A stretch of 64,000 bases of DNA from Clytia hemisphaerica (GCA_902728285.1 CACVBU010001307.1:1-64000), one strand, 5' to 3'; shown: positions 48,589 through 58,449, numbered from the stretch's first letter. The notes: a model not told the origin generated them from the letters alone. Numbers and translations: made by a program.

Positions 48589-48695
48589 GTAAACACGTAT
48601 CTCGTACCAGTAATCAGAGATCTTTTACAAGTAAAGACGTACCTTGCAAAAGTAAATACGTATCTTGCACCAGTAAACAAGTATCCATTGAAAGA
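48587..48695 (+). repeat. AGTAAACACGTATCT tandem repeats at the primer-binding position
   Basis: Directly after the 5' LTR, units such as AGTAAACACGTATCT, AGTAAAGACGTACCT, AGTAAATACGTATCT and AGTAAACAAGTATCC recur with spacing of roughly 22 bp (with one diverged stretch). No TGG-type tRNA primer site is obvious here. Confidence 0.7.
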
Positions 48696-48812
48696 AGAGA
48701 AACACGAATTTGCAGTGCAACATTACACGTATTCGGTATGTTGGTTCAATAACTCCCAGCATAAAGTTATCGAGTTGTTATTACGAAGGTAACGTAAGAC
48801 TTATTCATCACG

Positions 48813-49754
48813 ATGACGAATCTATCAGAAGAAGACTTTTATGTGAAAAGAAATCGATTTGTTGATATCATCATGAACTCTACGCAGCAAATGCAAAAAA
48901 TCTATAGCAGAAAGGAAGACCTTATGCAAAATGTATTATCCTATGGTTGGGAACGAGAAAGACTGCTGACAACTCTAGACGACTACGCAAGACTCTATTC
49001 CGATTGCGAAAGCCTGTTTACAAATGATCATGTTGAAGTCCTATTCGGTAAGAGTTTTATTGATGCTGCCTTCAAAATTTTGGAATCACTTCCAGAACGA
49101 ATTGTAGGTCGTCAGACTGTCATCGCTGTACCACTCCCAGAAATTAGAATCGCAGAGCACATCTCGCCACATGCCGTTGAAACAGTGGTTCCGAAAATCG
49201 AAAAGTTGTCACGTGCTTGCGTTAACGTAGTTTGTCGCCCTTGTTTTCGAATCGCAAATGTTTTTGAATCTGTGTCTTTGTCCGATACAAAAATTGTTGT
49301 TGGTAATTCCTTACAGAAGGCCTCCTATAAATTTGGACAAAATTCTTGTTTGCTCGTTGCTGATATTGAAACTAAGAATTCATTTGAAAGTTCAAGAAAT
49401 GACGAAATCACGGACGTATCGTGTGATCAAGAGTATGTAATCTCTTCAGAAAAAGTGTCTGAGCAAACAGAGGGAATCGGAGATTTTATGAAAAAATTGA
49501 AATTTGTAAAAAGATCTAGAAGTTTGTACATTTTAGAATCATATCAGCGAATTGTATTAAGGTTTTTCTGGACATATTTCTTATTTAACGAATTTAATTC
49601 GTGCCTAATTTTTTGTTCTATTTTTGATTTAATTTTGTCAGTATTTGGAAAGGTCCATAATTATTTATTGTATTTAGTCAAGAACGCAGCTCTTGACGGC
49701 GAGGAGTGTAACTGCCGAATAGCAGTTGTTTTGTATATTTTTATGTTAATTTGA
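48813..49754 (+). CDS. LTR-element internal protein, 313 aa, unknown
   Basis: The frame starts ATG 225 bp after the 5' LTR and ends 48 bp inside the 3' LTR, as do some retroelement polyproteins. The first 230 residues are soluble and charged (MTNLSEEDFYVKRNRFVDII at the start), compatible with a gag-like N-terminus. Residues about 240-300 contain two hydrophobic stretches (for example FNSCLIFCSIFDLILSVFG) that could span a membrane or be the remnant of a pol/env-like C-terminus. There is no CCHC zinc knuckle, protease DSG or polymerase YxDD motif. I do not recognise the family; an internal deletion joining the two ends of a larger polyprotein would explain it. Confidence 0.6.
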   Translation: MTNLSEEDFYVKRNRFVDIIMNSTQQMQKIYSRKEDLMQNVLSYGWERERLLTTLDDYARLYSDCESLFTNDHVEVLFGKSFIDAAFKILESLPERIVGRQTVIAVPLPEIRIAEHISPHAVETVVPKIEKLSRACVNVVCRPCFRIANVFESVSLSDTKIVVGNSLQKASYKFGQNSCLLVADIETKNSFESSRNDEITDVSCDQEYVISSEKVSEQTEGIGDFMKKLKFVKRSRSLYILESYQRIVLRFFWTYFLFNEFNSCLIFCSIFDLILSVFGKVHNYLLYLVKNAALDGEECNCRIAVVLYIFMLI

Positions 49755-50271
49755 TTGTCAGTGTATTGTCTATTTATTTGTCAATTATTACGTAATTATG
49801 TGACACGTATTCCCTTAGGCTTGCTCTCCTTCGTGTGTTTCTCTTTGTCTAGCGTCTGTCCCACGGGACTTTGTGTGCCTTTTTCTGTGCTCTGTTTCTG
49901 CTTTTGCGTTCAGATGAACAAAGATCACTGTAGAGTGAATACGGAGTTGCAATGTCGAAACAGAAAACCAGAATTGTAAAACTTATAGTCTGAAGAGACG
50001 CCCAGAAGAAGAGAATTTAATATTACTATATATCTCACTGCATTAGAGCTTATGGGACCAACGTGTTTAGTAAGTAGTATTTCCTTTATCTTAATGTTGT
50101 TCTTTTATATTGTAGCTGTATATTGTATCTTGATTTATTGAGCCTTATATTGACATATTACTCACCTCTCAGGTTTGATTTGTACTTAAGAACTGTACCT
50201 TTATCTATTTTAGCAAAATATATTACCGTCCGAAACCGTAAAGTATCACGTCCGGCTCTCCTGCAGTTACA
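49707..50271 (+). repeat. 3' LTR
   Basis: 565 bp, near-identical to the 5' LTR. It is preceded by the short purine-rich stretch GACGGCGAGGAG, a candidate polypurine tract. Confidence 0.92.
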
Positions 50272-50735
50272 ACAAGCATTAGCTGATTTGGAGGAGCCAG
50301 AGGAGGATGACGAAGATCCCTTTAGGATCTGAGGATCTAAAAGGTCAAAAATGTTCCAATAAGTCTGAGCGGTCTGAGAATATAGCCTGGAGTTTAATTT
50401 GTGTTTTTGAAAGAAAGAAGTTTATCAAAAATAAAACTTTCCTGTCTAATTTTTCTTGTCCAAGGCTTGATCACGCGTAATAATTAGAGTGAAATTAATT
50501 ATGCAGAATTTTGGCTATGCGTTAATAATTAGAGTAAGATTAATTACGATTTTTCGCCAAAAACAGGGTACGCGTTAAATTAGACTACGCGTTAAATTAG
50601 AAAAACCACGGTACATGGTATTTGGCCATTCCTATTCCCCTGTGCATTAATCCGATTAATACAGTGATTTGTTTGTGTGATTCTACCCAAGCCCTGGTCG
50701 CCAAGAGGGTTAGAATTGCGGGAAATTCGGCCATC

Positions 50736-50770
50736 GAGTTATTCGGTCGGTGGATAGTCGTCCACCGACC
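50736..50770. repeat. perfect hairpin CGGTCGGTGGA
   Basis: CGGTCGGTGGA and TCCACCGACCG face each other across a 6-base loop. It lies just inside the composite, right of the TA-flanked element. Confidence 0.7.
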
Positions 50771-50799
50771 GGTAGAAAATTGGTCGTCAGAATAGTCAT

Positions 50800-51090
50800 C
50801 CGGCCGTCGAAATACTTTATTGCATGAAAATTTCGCGGTTTCGCGGTCGAGTTCAGAAAACCGCGAAATTAAAATGCCGCGAAAAACGATTTTGGAGCTC
50901 AACCGTGAAATTAAAATGCCGGGAAATGTGAGTTTTTGGGTCAACTGAAAAAAAAACCTAAAAGTAGAGTCTTTTTTGCAAAAAAATGCAATAATCAAGA
51001 CAAAATTCTCTCAACCGCGAAATTAAATTCCCGTGAAAATTCAGAATTTTGAGCTGTGAACCGCGAAATTAAATTCCGCGAAAATTTCTT
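50800..51090. repeat. CGCGAAATTAAA repeat block
   Basis: CCGCGAAATTAAA and variants recur about six times with TTTCGCGG near the left edge. It resembles the TTCGCG-type MITEs at 11027 and 42740, but its own ends could not be fixed. Confidence 0.45.
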
Positions 51091-51097
51091 CCCTTAA

Positions 51098-51714
51098 CCC
51101 TTTGAGTGCCAGGGTCCTTTTTTCTAAGTTTTTTTTTAAAAATTGCTAGTTCAAACTTTAAGGGCTTATATCTTCTGATCTAGAATGAATTAGAAGCTCG
51201 TATATAGCTCGTTGGATAGCTTAGAGTCTCCTCTTTCTTTTGGGCGGCCTTCGGCGCCGCCCGATTTAGGAAGGGCGTGGTGGGCGGCGGCCAAGGGGGG
51301 GGGGGTAGGTTAGGGAATTAAAGCAGTCAGGTCCGCTGCGCGGACCTGACTGAACTGATGGAAAGGTGCCCAGTGGTAAAACTTCAAATCGACTCACTAG
51401 AAGACAGAATAAAGTAAAACAGGGCCAAATTTGGAGGTTCTTGGATCACTCGTTGACCAAAAATAGTCAAAAAACGGTCAGAATCTCAAAAAAGTGAATT
51501 TTTGTCAATTTTTTGCATTTTTTTGACTTTTTCGCTTAAAATCTCGCTGGAAAGACTCACTTTTGAAATTTTTTTTGCTTGACCATAAAGGACAATCTAA
51601 TTCCTACGAGTTCGACCAAAAATAACGATTTCTAAATCAAACTGGGCATTACAGGAGGGCTTCGCCCTCCTATATAGCCCATGTCGTATATATACGACAT
51701 CGGCACTTAAAGGG
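51098..51714. mobile_element. piggyBac-type MITE, copy 1
   Basis: CCCTTTGAGTGCC at the left and GGCACTTAAAGGG at the right are mirrored with one mismatch, and TTAA flanks both (51094-51097 and 51715-51718). Internal palindromes include AGGTCCGCTGCGCGGACCT, GGAGGGCTTCGCCCTCC and GTCGTATATATACGAC. Length 617 bp, no transposase. The end type and TTAA duplication fit piggyBac-derived MITEs. Confidence 0.88.
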
Positions 51715-51849
51715 TTAAACAAAGTGAAAAAAAAAATTTGAAATGTGATTTTTTGGTGTTTTTCAGCATTTTTGAGTGATTTTAGGCCAAAAATTGAGAA
51801 ATTTAAGAAAAAAAAAAAAATAATTTTTTTTTGCAATTTTTTTCTTTAA

Positions 51850-52469
51850 CCCTTTGAGTGCCAGGGTCCTTTTTTCTAAGTTTTTTTTTAAAAATTGCTA
51901 GTTCAAACTTTAAGGGCTTATATCTTCTGATCTAGAATGAATTAGAAGCTCGTATATAGCTCGTTGGATAGCTTAGAGTCTCCTCTTTCTTTTGGGCGCC
52001 TTCGGCGCCGCCCGATTTAGGAAGGGCGTGGTGGGCGGCGGCCAAGGGGGGGGGGGTAGGTTAGGGAATTAAAGCAGTCAGGTCCGCTGCGCGGACCTGA
52101 CTGAAAACTGATGGAAAGGTGCCCAGTGGTAAAACTTCAAATCGACTCACTAGAAGACAGAAAAGTAAAACAGGGCCAAATTTTGGAGGTTTCTTGGATC
52201 AACTCGTTGACCAAAAATAGTCAAAAAAACGGTCAGAATCTCAAAAAAGTGAATTTTTGTCAATTTTTTGCATTTTTTTGACTTTTTCGCTTAAAATCTC
52301 GCTGGAAAGACTCACTTTTGAAATTTTTTTTGCTTGACCATAAAGGACAATCTAATTCCTACGAGTTCGACCAAAAATAACGATTTCTAAATCAAACTGG
52401 GCATTACAGGAGGGCTTCGCCCTCCTATATAGCCCATGTCGTATATATACGACATCGGCACTTAAAGGG
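51850..52469. mobile_element. piggyBac-type MITE, copy 2
   Basis: Almost identical to the copy at 51098 and in the same orientation, with TTAA at 51846-51849 and 52470-52473. Differences are a few single-base indels in homopolymers and near GGCGCC. Only about 130 bp of T/A-rich DNA separate the copies. Minus-strand open frames shared by both copies run over the palindromes and are not genes. Confidence 0.88.
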
Positions 52470-53169
52470 TTAAAGTACGCTACGATATTATCGTGAGATA
52501 CACTCTGGTACACAGAGTAGCGATCATACATACAGAAAATTAGCACAATCGATCGCAATCGATCTTAATCGATAATAACAATCGATGGCTAATCGATAGT
52601 GATCGATAACTAATCGCTGAAAATCGATAGCCAATCGATACTAAGACTTTACGTTCCTATCGATTGGCCATCGATTAGTAATCGATCGATCATCGATTAC
52701 GAACGACTTTTATCGATTGACATCGATTAAATCGACAATCGATGTTATCGATTGGGTACGCCTGGATACAACCATCTTAATACAATCTCTGACTCTGTCT
52801 AGGGTAAATAGGTCAAAGAAGATCACTACTAAAATTAATTCTTCAGAAGTTTGTTTTTATATGATTTTTCTGGGCATTCTCCAACAACTATTTACATTCA
52901 ATTGATTCGATTGACACCATCTTTATGTTTGAACCAAACTCAACTCTCTTTGTGTGCCTCCGGCTCCGCTGTGTCAATCAATTTGAATATATTTTATACC
53001 GAAAGAGATCTTCATTCAGTGTTTCACTGATTCCAGACTGGGTTTTGATTAACCAACAGCTTTTCTGAAAAATTGGCACCCAAAAAATTGTGGATGATCC
53101 CATCCAACAGGTAATTTTGGTTGACAGTTTTATCTTATTTTCAAAATATATTTCGATCATTATGAGAAA

Positions 53170-55190
53170 TTATAAGAGTTGAGGAGGCAGACTTTAATTC
53201 ATAGAAAAAAAAAAACTTAAGAATAAAGCCATCAGCAAACCAATTATCAAAAAATTAGTCCATCCATTATCAACATTGAAAAATATAATATCATGGAATT
53301 CATTGCACTTTTTCCGATCCAGCCCATCACAGAAATCGCCAAAAGCCAAAGTAAATTGAAAACTGGCCACACTGAAAAACGTTGAATTGCATCGTCCAGA
53401 ACAAGTTAGCTTCGGTAAATACGACCATTACGCCTTCTCTTGAAAGGTTCTGTCAAGTACACACAATCAAGGAAACCCCGTAAAGTTTGAAATATTCTTG
53501 GAATAAGACCTTTTTGTAAACAACTTCTTTGCTAGACTTTTTACGGCGTCGTTGATGATGAGCGTGACGAAAATTATGACGTAGTATTTTACGTGACGAC
53601 ACAATGAAAATGTAAACTACACCTCGCTATTTTCTATTTTACACAAAAGGTGACGTTTCCCTCATCATGCTCAATAAGACGATTAAAATATTAGATCTTA
53701 ATAATGACTAGACGGTATTTGCCACCGCAGCGAGCCTCTCTCAGGGCGGGCGAAAGAGGTACTTTAACGCAAGATATTGGATAGGTTAGGATGGAATCTC
53801 AAATTTCTGCACGTATATTTATTTATTATTGTCAGTATTTTGTTCCGGTTGATATCTCCGTAATGTTTGATGCCCGGTTAGATTTTATAGTCAATACACG
53901 CTTTTTTTTAATAAAAATACACTTTATAAGAATGTCCATGATGAAAATGGCCAAAAAACTAAGAATCATGGAATTTTACTACTAAAGCTAAGAATGCCAT
54001 TTTAAGAGCATTTTCAATTATAAATTATCAATTATCCCCAAGTAAGGCTCACTCATTTTACAAAAGTGCCATTTTATGCTTGAGACGTATGTACTAAATG
54101 TTAAATCTAGTATGATTTAGGATCCTAACCTAAGAATGTGCTGTAAGAATATTTTAGGATGATTTTCCCAAAAAAGTTAAGAATATCCATGATGAAATGG
54201 ATTTACACCATTCTTATAAAAAAAAGAAGCGTGTAGCAAGTTTTGGCATGCGCGGCAGATGTTTGTTATTTGGTTTTATGATCTAATGTATAATAATTGT
54301 AGATGAAAACGCAGGTAATATTTAGCGAAGAAAGCCAAGTTCTCTAGCATAGCACAGTCTAACAGTCAAATAGCATTACTTTTTAAAAAATTTGATTAGA
54401 GTTTGTCAAGGATGTTTCGAACACCTCAATCAGATCGAGAAAAAAATACTAAAGTCTGCCCAGATATAATTGGCAGTGGAAGCAAGAATGCCTGTAACTT
54501 TTGATAGTCTCAAATATAATTATGGACATTTTTTTTGCTTGTTTTAGAGAGTCAAAAGCGCTATATTTGAATGCATTTTTGGTTGAGAAATTCGCGATTT
54601 TTAGTGGTTAAATTTGCGATTGCAAAAATTAAGCTTTTTTTCTACTTATGCTATTACGTTCATTTTTACACCAGTAGTAGTTTTAACCTTAGGTTAAGAA
54701 GTTTCTTAAATTTCAAGGCAAACATAAAAGTCCTTTCTGAAGATTGGACCCAAAATACCCCTTGGTAGCACTTTTCTGTAAAATATCAAATCTCCAACTT
54801 ATTACTAAAAACGGGGGTTATGTTATCTTTTTTGAGCAGTGCAATTAAAAGTTAGAAAATTTACTAAGCTATCAAGATATCGGCCAAAAACTGATAATGA
54901 CGTTATCAAATTCGTCTAAAATAACATCATTGGTAGGATTCAAAGGACGTCATTATCGAAAAACGGCGACAACGATTCTGAAATATTTGTTGAGAAACTT
55001 CTAAGATTTTGGATGACGTCATTTTAATTGTCGGTGATAATTGAAATACGTCAAAGAATGATGACGTCATCAAAAAATCCAATCTTTATTATGGAATAGC
55101 ACTGTCCATAGTCTGTCCATAGTCTTCTCGTTAATATGCTCTTTCTGAACTATGACAAATTGTGTTCTGTTAAAATTTTGAATATATATG
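53170..55190. other. intergenic DNA, little structure
   Basis: AT-rich, with short frames only. Weak GACGTCATTATC-type inverted motifs lie at 54895-55075. No element borders or genes were resolved. Confidence 0.3.
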
Positions 55191-55231
55191 GTACCGTATC
55201 TATTGCTTCTAACATCTGACAAGTTTTCATA

Positions 55232-55623
55232 ATGATGGAAGAGGATGATTTTTTAATTGATTTAGACACAACATTTAATGTTACACATTTCCGAAATTCA
55301 AGCAGAACGTCTGGTGGTCGCAATTATTCTTGCGGTGTTGATTGTTTTCTCGAAATATGTTACCGCTTACTTCTTCCAGAAATAAAAATTAAACTATCGT
55401 TTGAAGAATCAAGTGATTTTTTTAATTTACTTCGAATAAGTTGTCTGTGCACAAACCAAGTATCTACGGCTTATTTCAAAATTCATTGTCGTAAAAAATA
55501 ACAATATGAAAAGTAATGCTTTTCGACTGCTGGATGATATTAGAGAACCATTATGGTCAAGGATCAGTGAAAATTGTGGTGCTTTTACGAAAAGAAATAG
55601 TGATGCAGAGTTCCAAGAGAATT
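55232..55623 (+). pseudogene. broken cysteine-peptidase-like frame
   Basis: An 89-codon frame starts MMEEDDFLIDLDTTF and contains NYSCGVDCFLEICYRLLLP, a pattern like the Asn/Cys box of papain-fold (ubiquitin-protease-like) domains found in some transposon-encoded proteins. It stops at 55501 in an A-run. A different frame continues through the same A-run as NAFRLLDDIREPLWSRI and SENCGAFTKRNSDAEF, ending at a TGA near 55623. One indel would join them. No downstream catalytic His block was found. Likely a decayed fragment of a mobile-element gene; the family call is tentative. Confidence 0.4.
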
Positions 55624-55751
55624 TTTGAAGTAATATTTCAAGAGCTTATTAGAAAGAGAGAGACACGTTTTGGAAGTGAGCTTTTTAATTCAAGGTACTT
55701 GTAATAGTTTTGTGTGATAGTGAAAAAGAACGTAGAGAAACATAATGAATA

Positions 55752-55959
55752 CACATATTTCCTATTAGCAGATTCATGCAAAAGTCACGAAAAAACGTCG
55801 AGTAAACAAACTTTTGATTTGCGGAGGCATGCAAAGATTACCTCATACTCTGGACATTTTGAAAAAATATGCTTGTGTGTGCAATATTTCATCCAATCAG
55901 AGACTTTCTCGACGTTTTTCGTGACTTTTTTACATGAATCCGCTAATAGGAAATAGGTG
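55752..55959. mobile_element. 208-bp TA-flanked MITE
   Basis: CACATATTTCCTATTAGC and its mirror GCTAATAGGAAATAGGTG bound it, and long arms continue through AAAGTCACGAAAAA.CGTCGA on both sides. TA at 55750-55751 and 55960-55961. Confidence 0.85.
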
Positions 55960-56558
55960 TATTGTAAAAGTTTGAAATGAGGTACGCGTTTGCAATTACA
56001 CCGTCGTTTGTATTAAAAAAGTGATTACTTACTGAAACCGGGAGAGGCACTGACTTTGATGTCCGACGGGAGCGTGGCGCTTGATTTTGAAAAATGGACC
56101 CTGTCAGATATGAATATTTGATAAATTTGGGACACTATCAAAACGAAAAATTGAAAACACTTTCATCTTCACCCTGAAATGTGGTAAAAATGACTAAAAC
56201 TAGACGAATGATGTAAAGGTTCACTAATTTCAAACCTGAAAATTGTCCAAAATAACCAAAAGTCGACCCTGCCAGGTACACATCTTGAAAATTATTTTGA
56301 ACGGTGAATACACATGTTGAAAATTAGTAAATCTGGGATCCTGTCAGATATCTTCAGAGCAGTGCCGTAGGAAGCATATTCATATTGGGGGGGGGGGCTG
56401 AAGTTTAGTGACACCGCGAGGGCCAACCATGGTTTGGCCCGAGGGGAGAAATTTTGAAAATTGAGCCTTAGATTGCTTAAAAATACACTCAAAATATGCA
56501 CATTATTCATAGAATTATATTTCACAGGTCTATCGACCTCTACGAAATAATTTTAGAT

Positions 56559-56951
56559 TTATAAATTGTCTAATTCTTCATCTGTCGTCCAGTCGTCAGA
56601 AGATATGGACAGAAGAGAAGACGTTGTTTTGGTCTTTGTCCTAGATTTTCGAACTAGGCGAAGGTTTGTTCTAGGGCTTCCTCTTACATGCCAAACGAAA
56701 TCGTCATTTTTTGAATTCATTTTTTTCGCCTTTTGGCACATATCTTTAATGATTTTTCTTTCGTTGATAGTGAAGTCGTCTGTGATGCTAAAGCCACCAA
56801 TTTCATTGAATCGTTTCAGCTTATGCAGATTTTGCATTATCCGTTCTTTTTCCTCTATACTTTTTAAGATCAACTTGATTGAAGACGCAATGTAGCCCTT
56901 TTGGTTTTGTCCAATGCGATGATGGGGACGGTTTGATATCTTGAACGCCAA
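56559..56951 (-). pseudogene. ORF1-like C-terminal domain (fragment)
   Basis: The 130-codon frame contains KSIEEKERIMQNLHKLKRFN, GFSITDDFTINERKIIKDM and FVWHVRGSPRTNLRLVRK. This order (a 'keep/express/delete' type helix, then DDFT..ER, then a W.VRG-P...LRLV strand) is like the nucleic-acid-binding C-terminal part of ORF1 proteins from non-LTR retrotransposons. Its first codons are frame-shifted: the other frame reads NIGVQDIKPSPSSHW just upstream. Probably the 3' part of the same gene as 57238-57645. Confidence 0.4.
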
Positions 56952-57237
56952 TGTTACCTAGTATACCTTCAATATCTATTTTGTCCTGTTCTGTTGTTCC
57001 CTTTGTTGTCTACCTCTAATTCCATCATTCCATGTATAATGATATTTCGTTTCTTGATTCGATGTCTCTTTCTTCATTCTGTTTTCTTGTTGGTGTTCTC
57101 TCACTGCTGATTTGAAATTATCCTTGTGTTTTCTTAGTTATTTCAGCGTATGTTTTTTCTGATGTTTCTCCATGTAATTCGTCGTTTGCTTTATTTCTTC
57201 TTTATAATCTGCTTGGTTTTATTTCAAGTCAGCCATC

Positions 57238-57645
57238 TTATTGGTTAAGATGTTTTTCGATATCGTTCTTAAGGCTGGCGGTTCTTGCTACTGGGTTTTT
57301 GAGCTTTTTAATGACGTCGTCCTTCTTCTCAATCTCCCTCTGCATCATATGATACGAGTTCTCACCTATTTTACTCATTAGAGATCGTGTTATCCGCACG
57401 CAATTCTGACATAGATATTGTTCGTTATAAGTGTTGGCAAAAATTTGCAGCTGATAAAGCGGTAATTGTGTGCACTCGTAGTGTACCATGCGGTGGCATT
57501 TTCGGCATTTTAGACGGTTTTGGTCATCGTCATCTGAGCAGGAGGTGGGAGTGCATGTTTGGTTTTGTTTAGCTTCTTCAAATGGTTGTTTTTCTTGCTT
57601 TTTGTCGGTTTTTTCGTTCATGTTTTTGATTTTGCTAAATTTCAA
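57238..57645 (-). pseudogene. PHD-finger and coiled-coil protein fragment (ORF1-like)
   Basis: The 135-codon frame has a Lys/Glu/Gln-rich start, then Cys/His spacing CRKCHRMVHYECTQLPLYQL followed by YLCQNCV, the second half of a PHD-type zinc finger, and then a heptad-like helix (MMQREIEKKDDVIKKLKN). PHD plus coiled coil is seen in ORF1 proteins of several animal non-LTR retrotransposons. The frame ends about 290 bp before the ORF1-like fragment at 56559-56951, with stops between. It lies inside hAT-like ends, antisense to the element as drawn. Confidence 0.5.
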
Positions 57646-57920
57646 CCATTTTTGAAGAACTGCACAAAATGCGTGAAAGACAATTATGACAAATTAAAAA
57701 AGAAAAACTTTGCATTTTGCAAAATAACCATTTTTGAAAAAATTATTGGGGGGGGGGGCATAGCCCCCCAGTTGCTACGGCAGTGCAGAGCCTAAAATAA
57801 GGACCACATCTCTGTTCCCAATTTTGCCTAAATGCCCATCCGGAACTGAAGTAATAAAGGAGGCGTATCTAAGGTCAATGGAATACAGGTTTTTTAGTTT
57901 TTTTGAGCCCCAGCAGCACA

Positions 57921-58449
57921 GCAGATTTTTTTTCCGTACATGGACGGAAGTATCATCGACGGTCGGGAGTATCTCATCTTTGTTGTTTGGTTTTGTTGTT
58001 TGGAATTGCTTAGGTCAGGGTTGGTAGTAACGGCTTGTCACTGTGCCGGGTGCATACTCGGCGCCTTGGGTCCCGCAGGGTTACTAGTAACGGCTCGAAT
58101 TTCAGTCAGGTTAAAAAAGGGGCAATTTTACCCCATGAACTTCATGTTTACCCATATTATAAGAACATTACCCCCGTCTTTTTTGTCATCTTATAAGTAT
58201 TTCCTAATTTTGAGTTCTGCTGTGCGAGTGTGGCTCAACTGATAGCGCGCTGTGTTTCTGATTAGAAACTCTTTCATTTGGTGGGTTCGAACCCCGGTCG
58301 GGTCGATATTTCAAGGTTTCAGATAAGTTTAAGATACTCCTGACCTTCAAGATGAGATACTTCCGACCGTCGATGATACTCCCGACCGTCAAGATGAGAT
58401 ACTCCCGACCGTCGATGATACTTCCGTCCATGTACGGAAAAAAAATTTG
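57921..58449. mobile_element. 529-bp MULE-like TIR element carrying a tRNA-SINE
   Basis: Left TTTTTTTTCCGTACATGG, then ACGGAAGTATCATCGACGGT, is mirrored at the right over about 50 bp. Both sides are flanked by CAGCAGCACA (57911-57920 and 58450-58459), a 9- or 10-bp duplication. Near the right end GAGATACT(T/C)CCGACCGTC is repeated in tandem. Confidence 0.75.
58222..58310 (+). mobile_element. tRNA-like SINE head
   Basis: A box TGGCTCAACTGATAGCGC and B box GGTTCGAACCC at tRNA spacing, with an anticodon-type arm between them. No strong acceptor stem and no clear tail, so a tRNA-derived repeat is more likely than a working gene. Confidence 0.55.

Larger units (their letters stand above)
48014..50271 (+). 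mobile_element. non-autonomous LTR retrotransposon
   Basis: Two long terminal repeats (48014-48588, 575 bp; 49707-50271, 565 bp) begin TGTAACTGC and end GCAGTTACA. They are flanked by an exact 5-bp target duplication ACAAG (48009-48013 and 50272-50276). By eye the LTRs differ by three substitutions and one 10-bp indel, so insertion was recent. The internal 1118 bp lack protease, reverse transcriptase, RNase H and integrase; only one gag-like/unknown frame remains. Movement would need enzymes supplied by another element. The family (BEL/Pao, Gypsy or Copia) is not decided. Confidence 0.93.
47854..50611. mobile_element. TA-flanked DNA transposon remnant split by an LTR element
   Basis: CCGTGGTTTTTCTAATTTAA and its mirror TTAAATTAGAAAAACCACGG bound the element, with TA at 47852-47853 and 50612-50613. 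Without the inserted LTR element it would be only about 500 bp. Right of the insertion, in frame to a TGA at 50330-50332, an acidic tail LADLEEPEEDDEDPFRI remains, followed by AATAAA, as if it were the 3' end of a lost transposase gene. Similar 3' sequence (GGATC..AAAAG.TCAA...TATAGCCTGGA) recurs at 58690-58770. Confidence 0.75.
47610..52765. mobile_element. 5.2-kb ATCGAT foldback composite with nested elements
   Basis: The outermost ends CCAGGCGTACCCAATCGAT and ATCGATTGGGTACGCCTGG are exact mirrors. They are flanked by ATACAA (47604-47609 and 52766-52771), a probable 6-bp duplication. Next to each end is a block of about 220 bp made of AATCGATA-type repeats around a shared core ACTAAGACTTTACGTTC, which lies in the same orientation in both blocks. 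Between them sit a TA-flanked transposon with an LTR element inside it, a CGCGAAATTAAA-rich stretch and two TTAA-flanked MITEs. No complete transposase was found. Confidence 0.75.
56360..57785. mobile_element. 1.4-kb hAT-like element, CAGTGCCGTAG family, with coding cargo
   Basis: CAGTGCCGTAGGAAGC at the left and GTTGCTACGGCAGTG at the right match the ends of the MITE at 30002-30263. Internal blocks next to both ends also match that MITE, including GACAATTATGACAAATTAAA. CAGAG occurs at both flanks. The middle (about 56510-57665), absent from the short copy, carries two minus-strand frames described separately. No hAT transposase is visible. Confidence 0.75.

Noticed and set aside
47854-50611. 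Intact transposase gene in the TA-flanked element
   Set aside because: Only an acidic C-terminal tail and a poly(A) signal remain; the rest is terminal sequence and the inserted LTR element.
51597-52558. Two minus-strand frames sharing the same C-terminal 40 residues
   Set aside because: They are the same stretch of the two piggyBac-type MITEs read over palindromes; no transposase motif.
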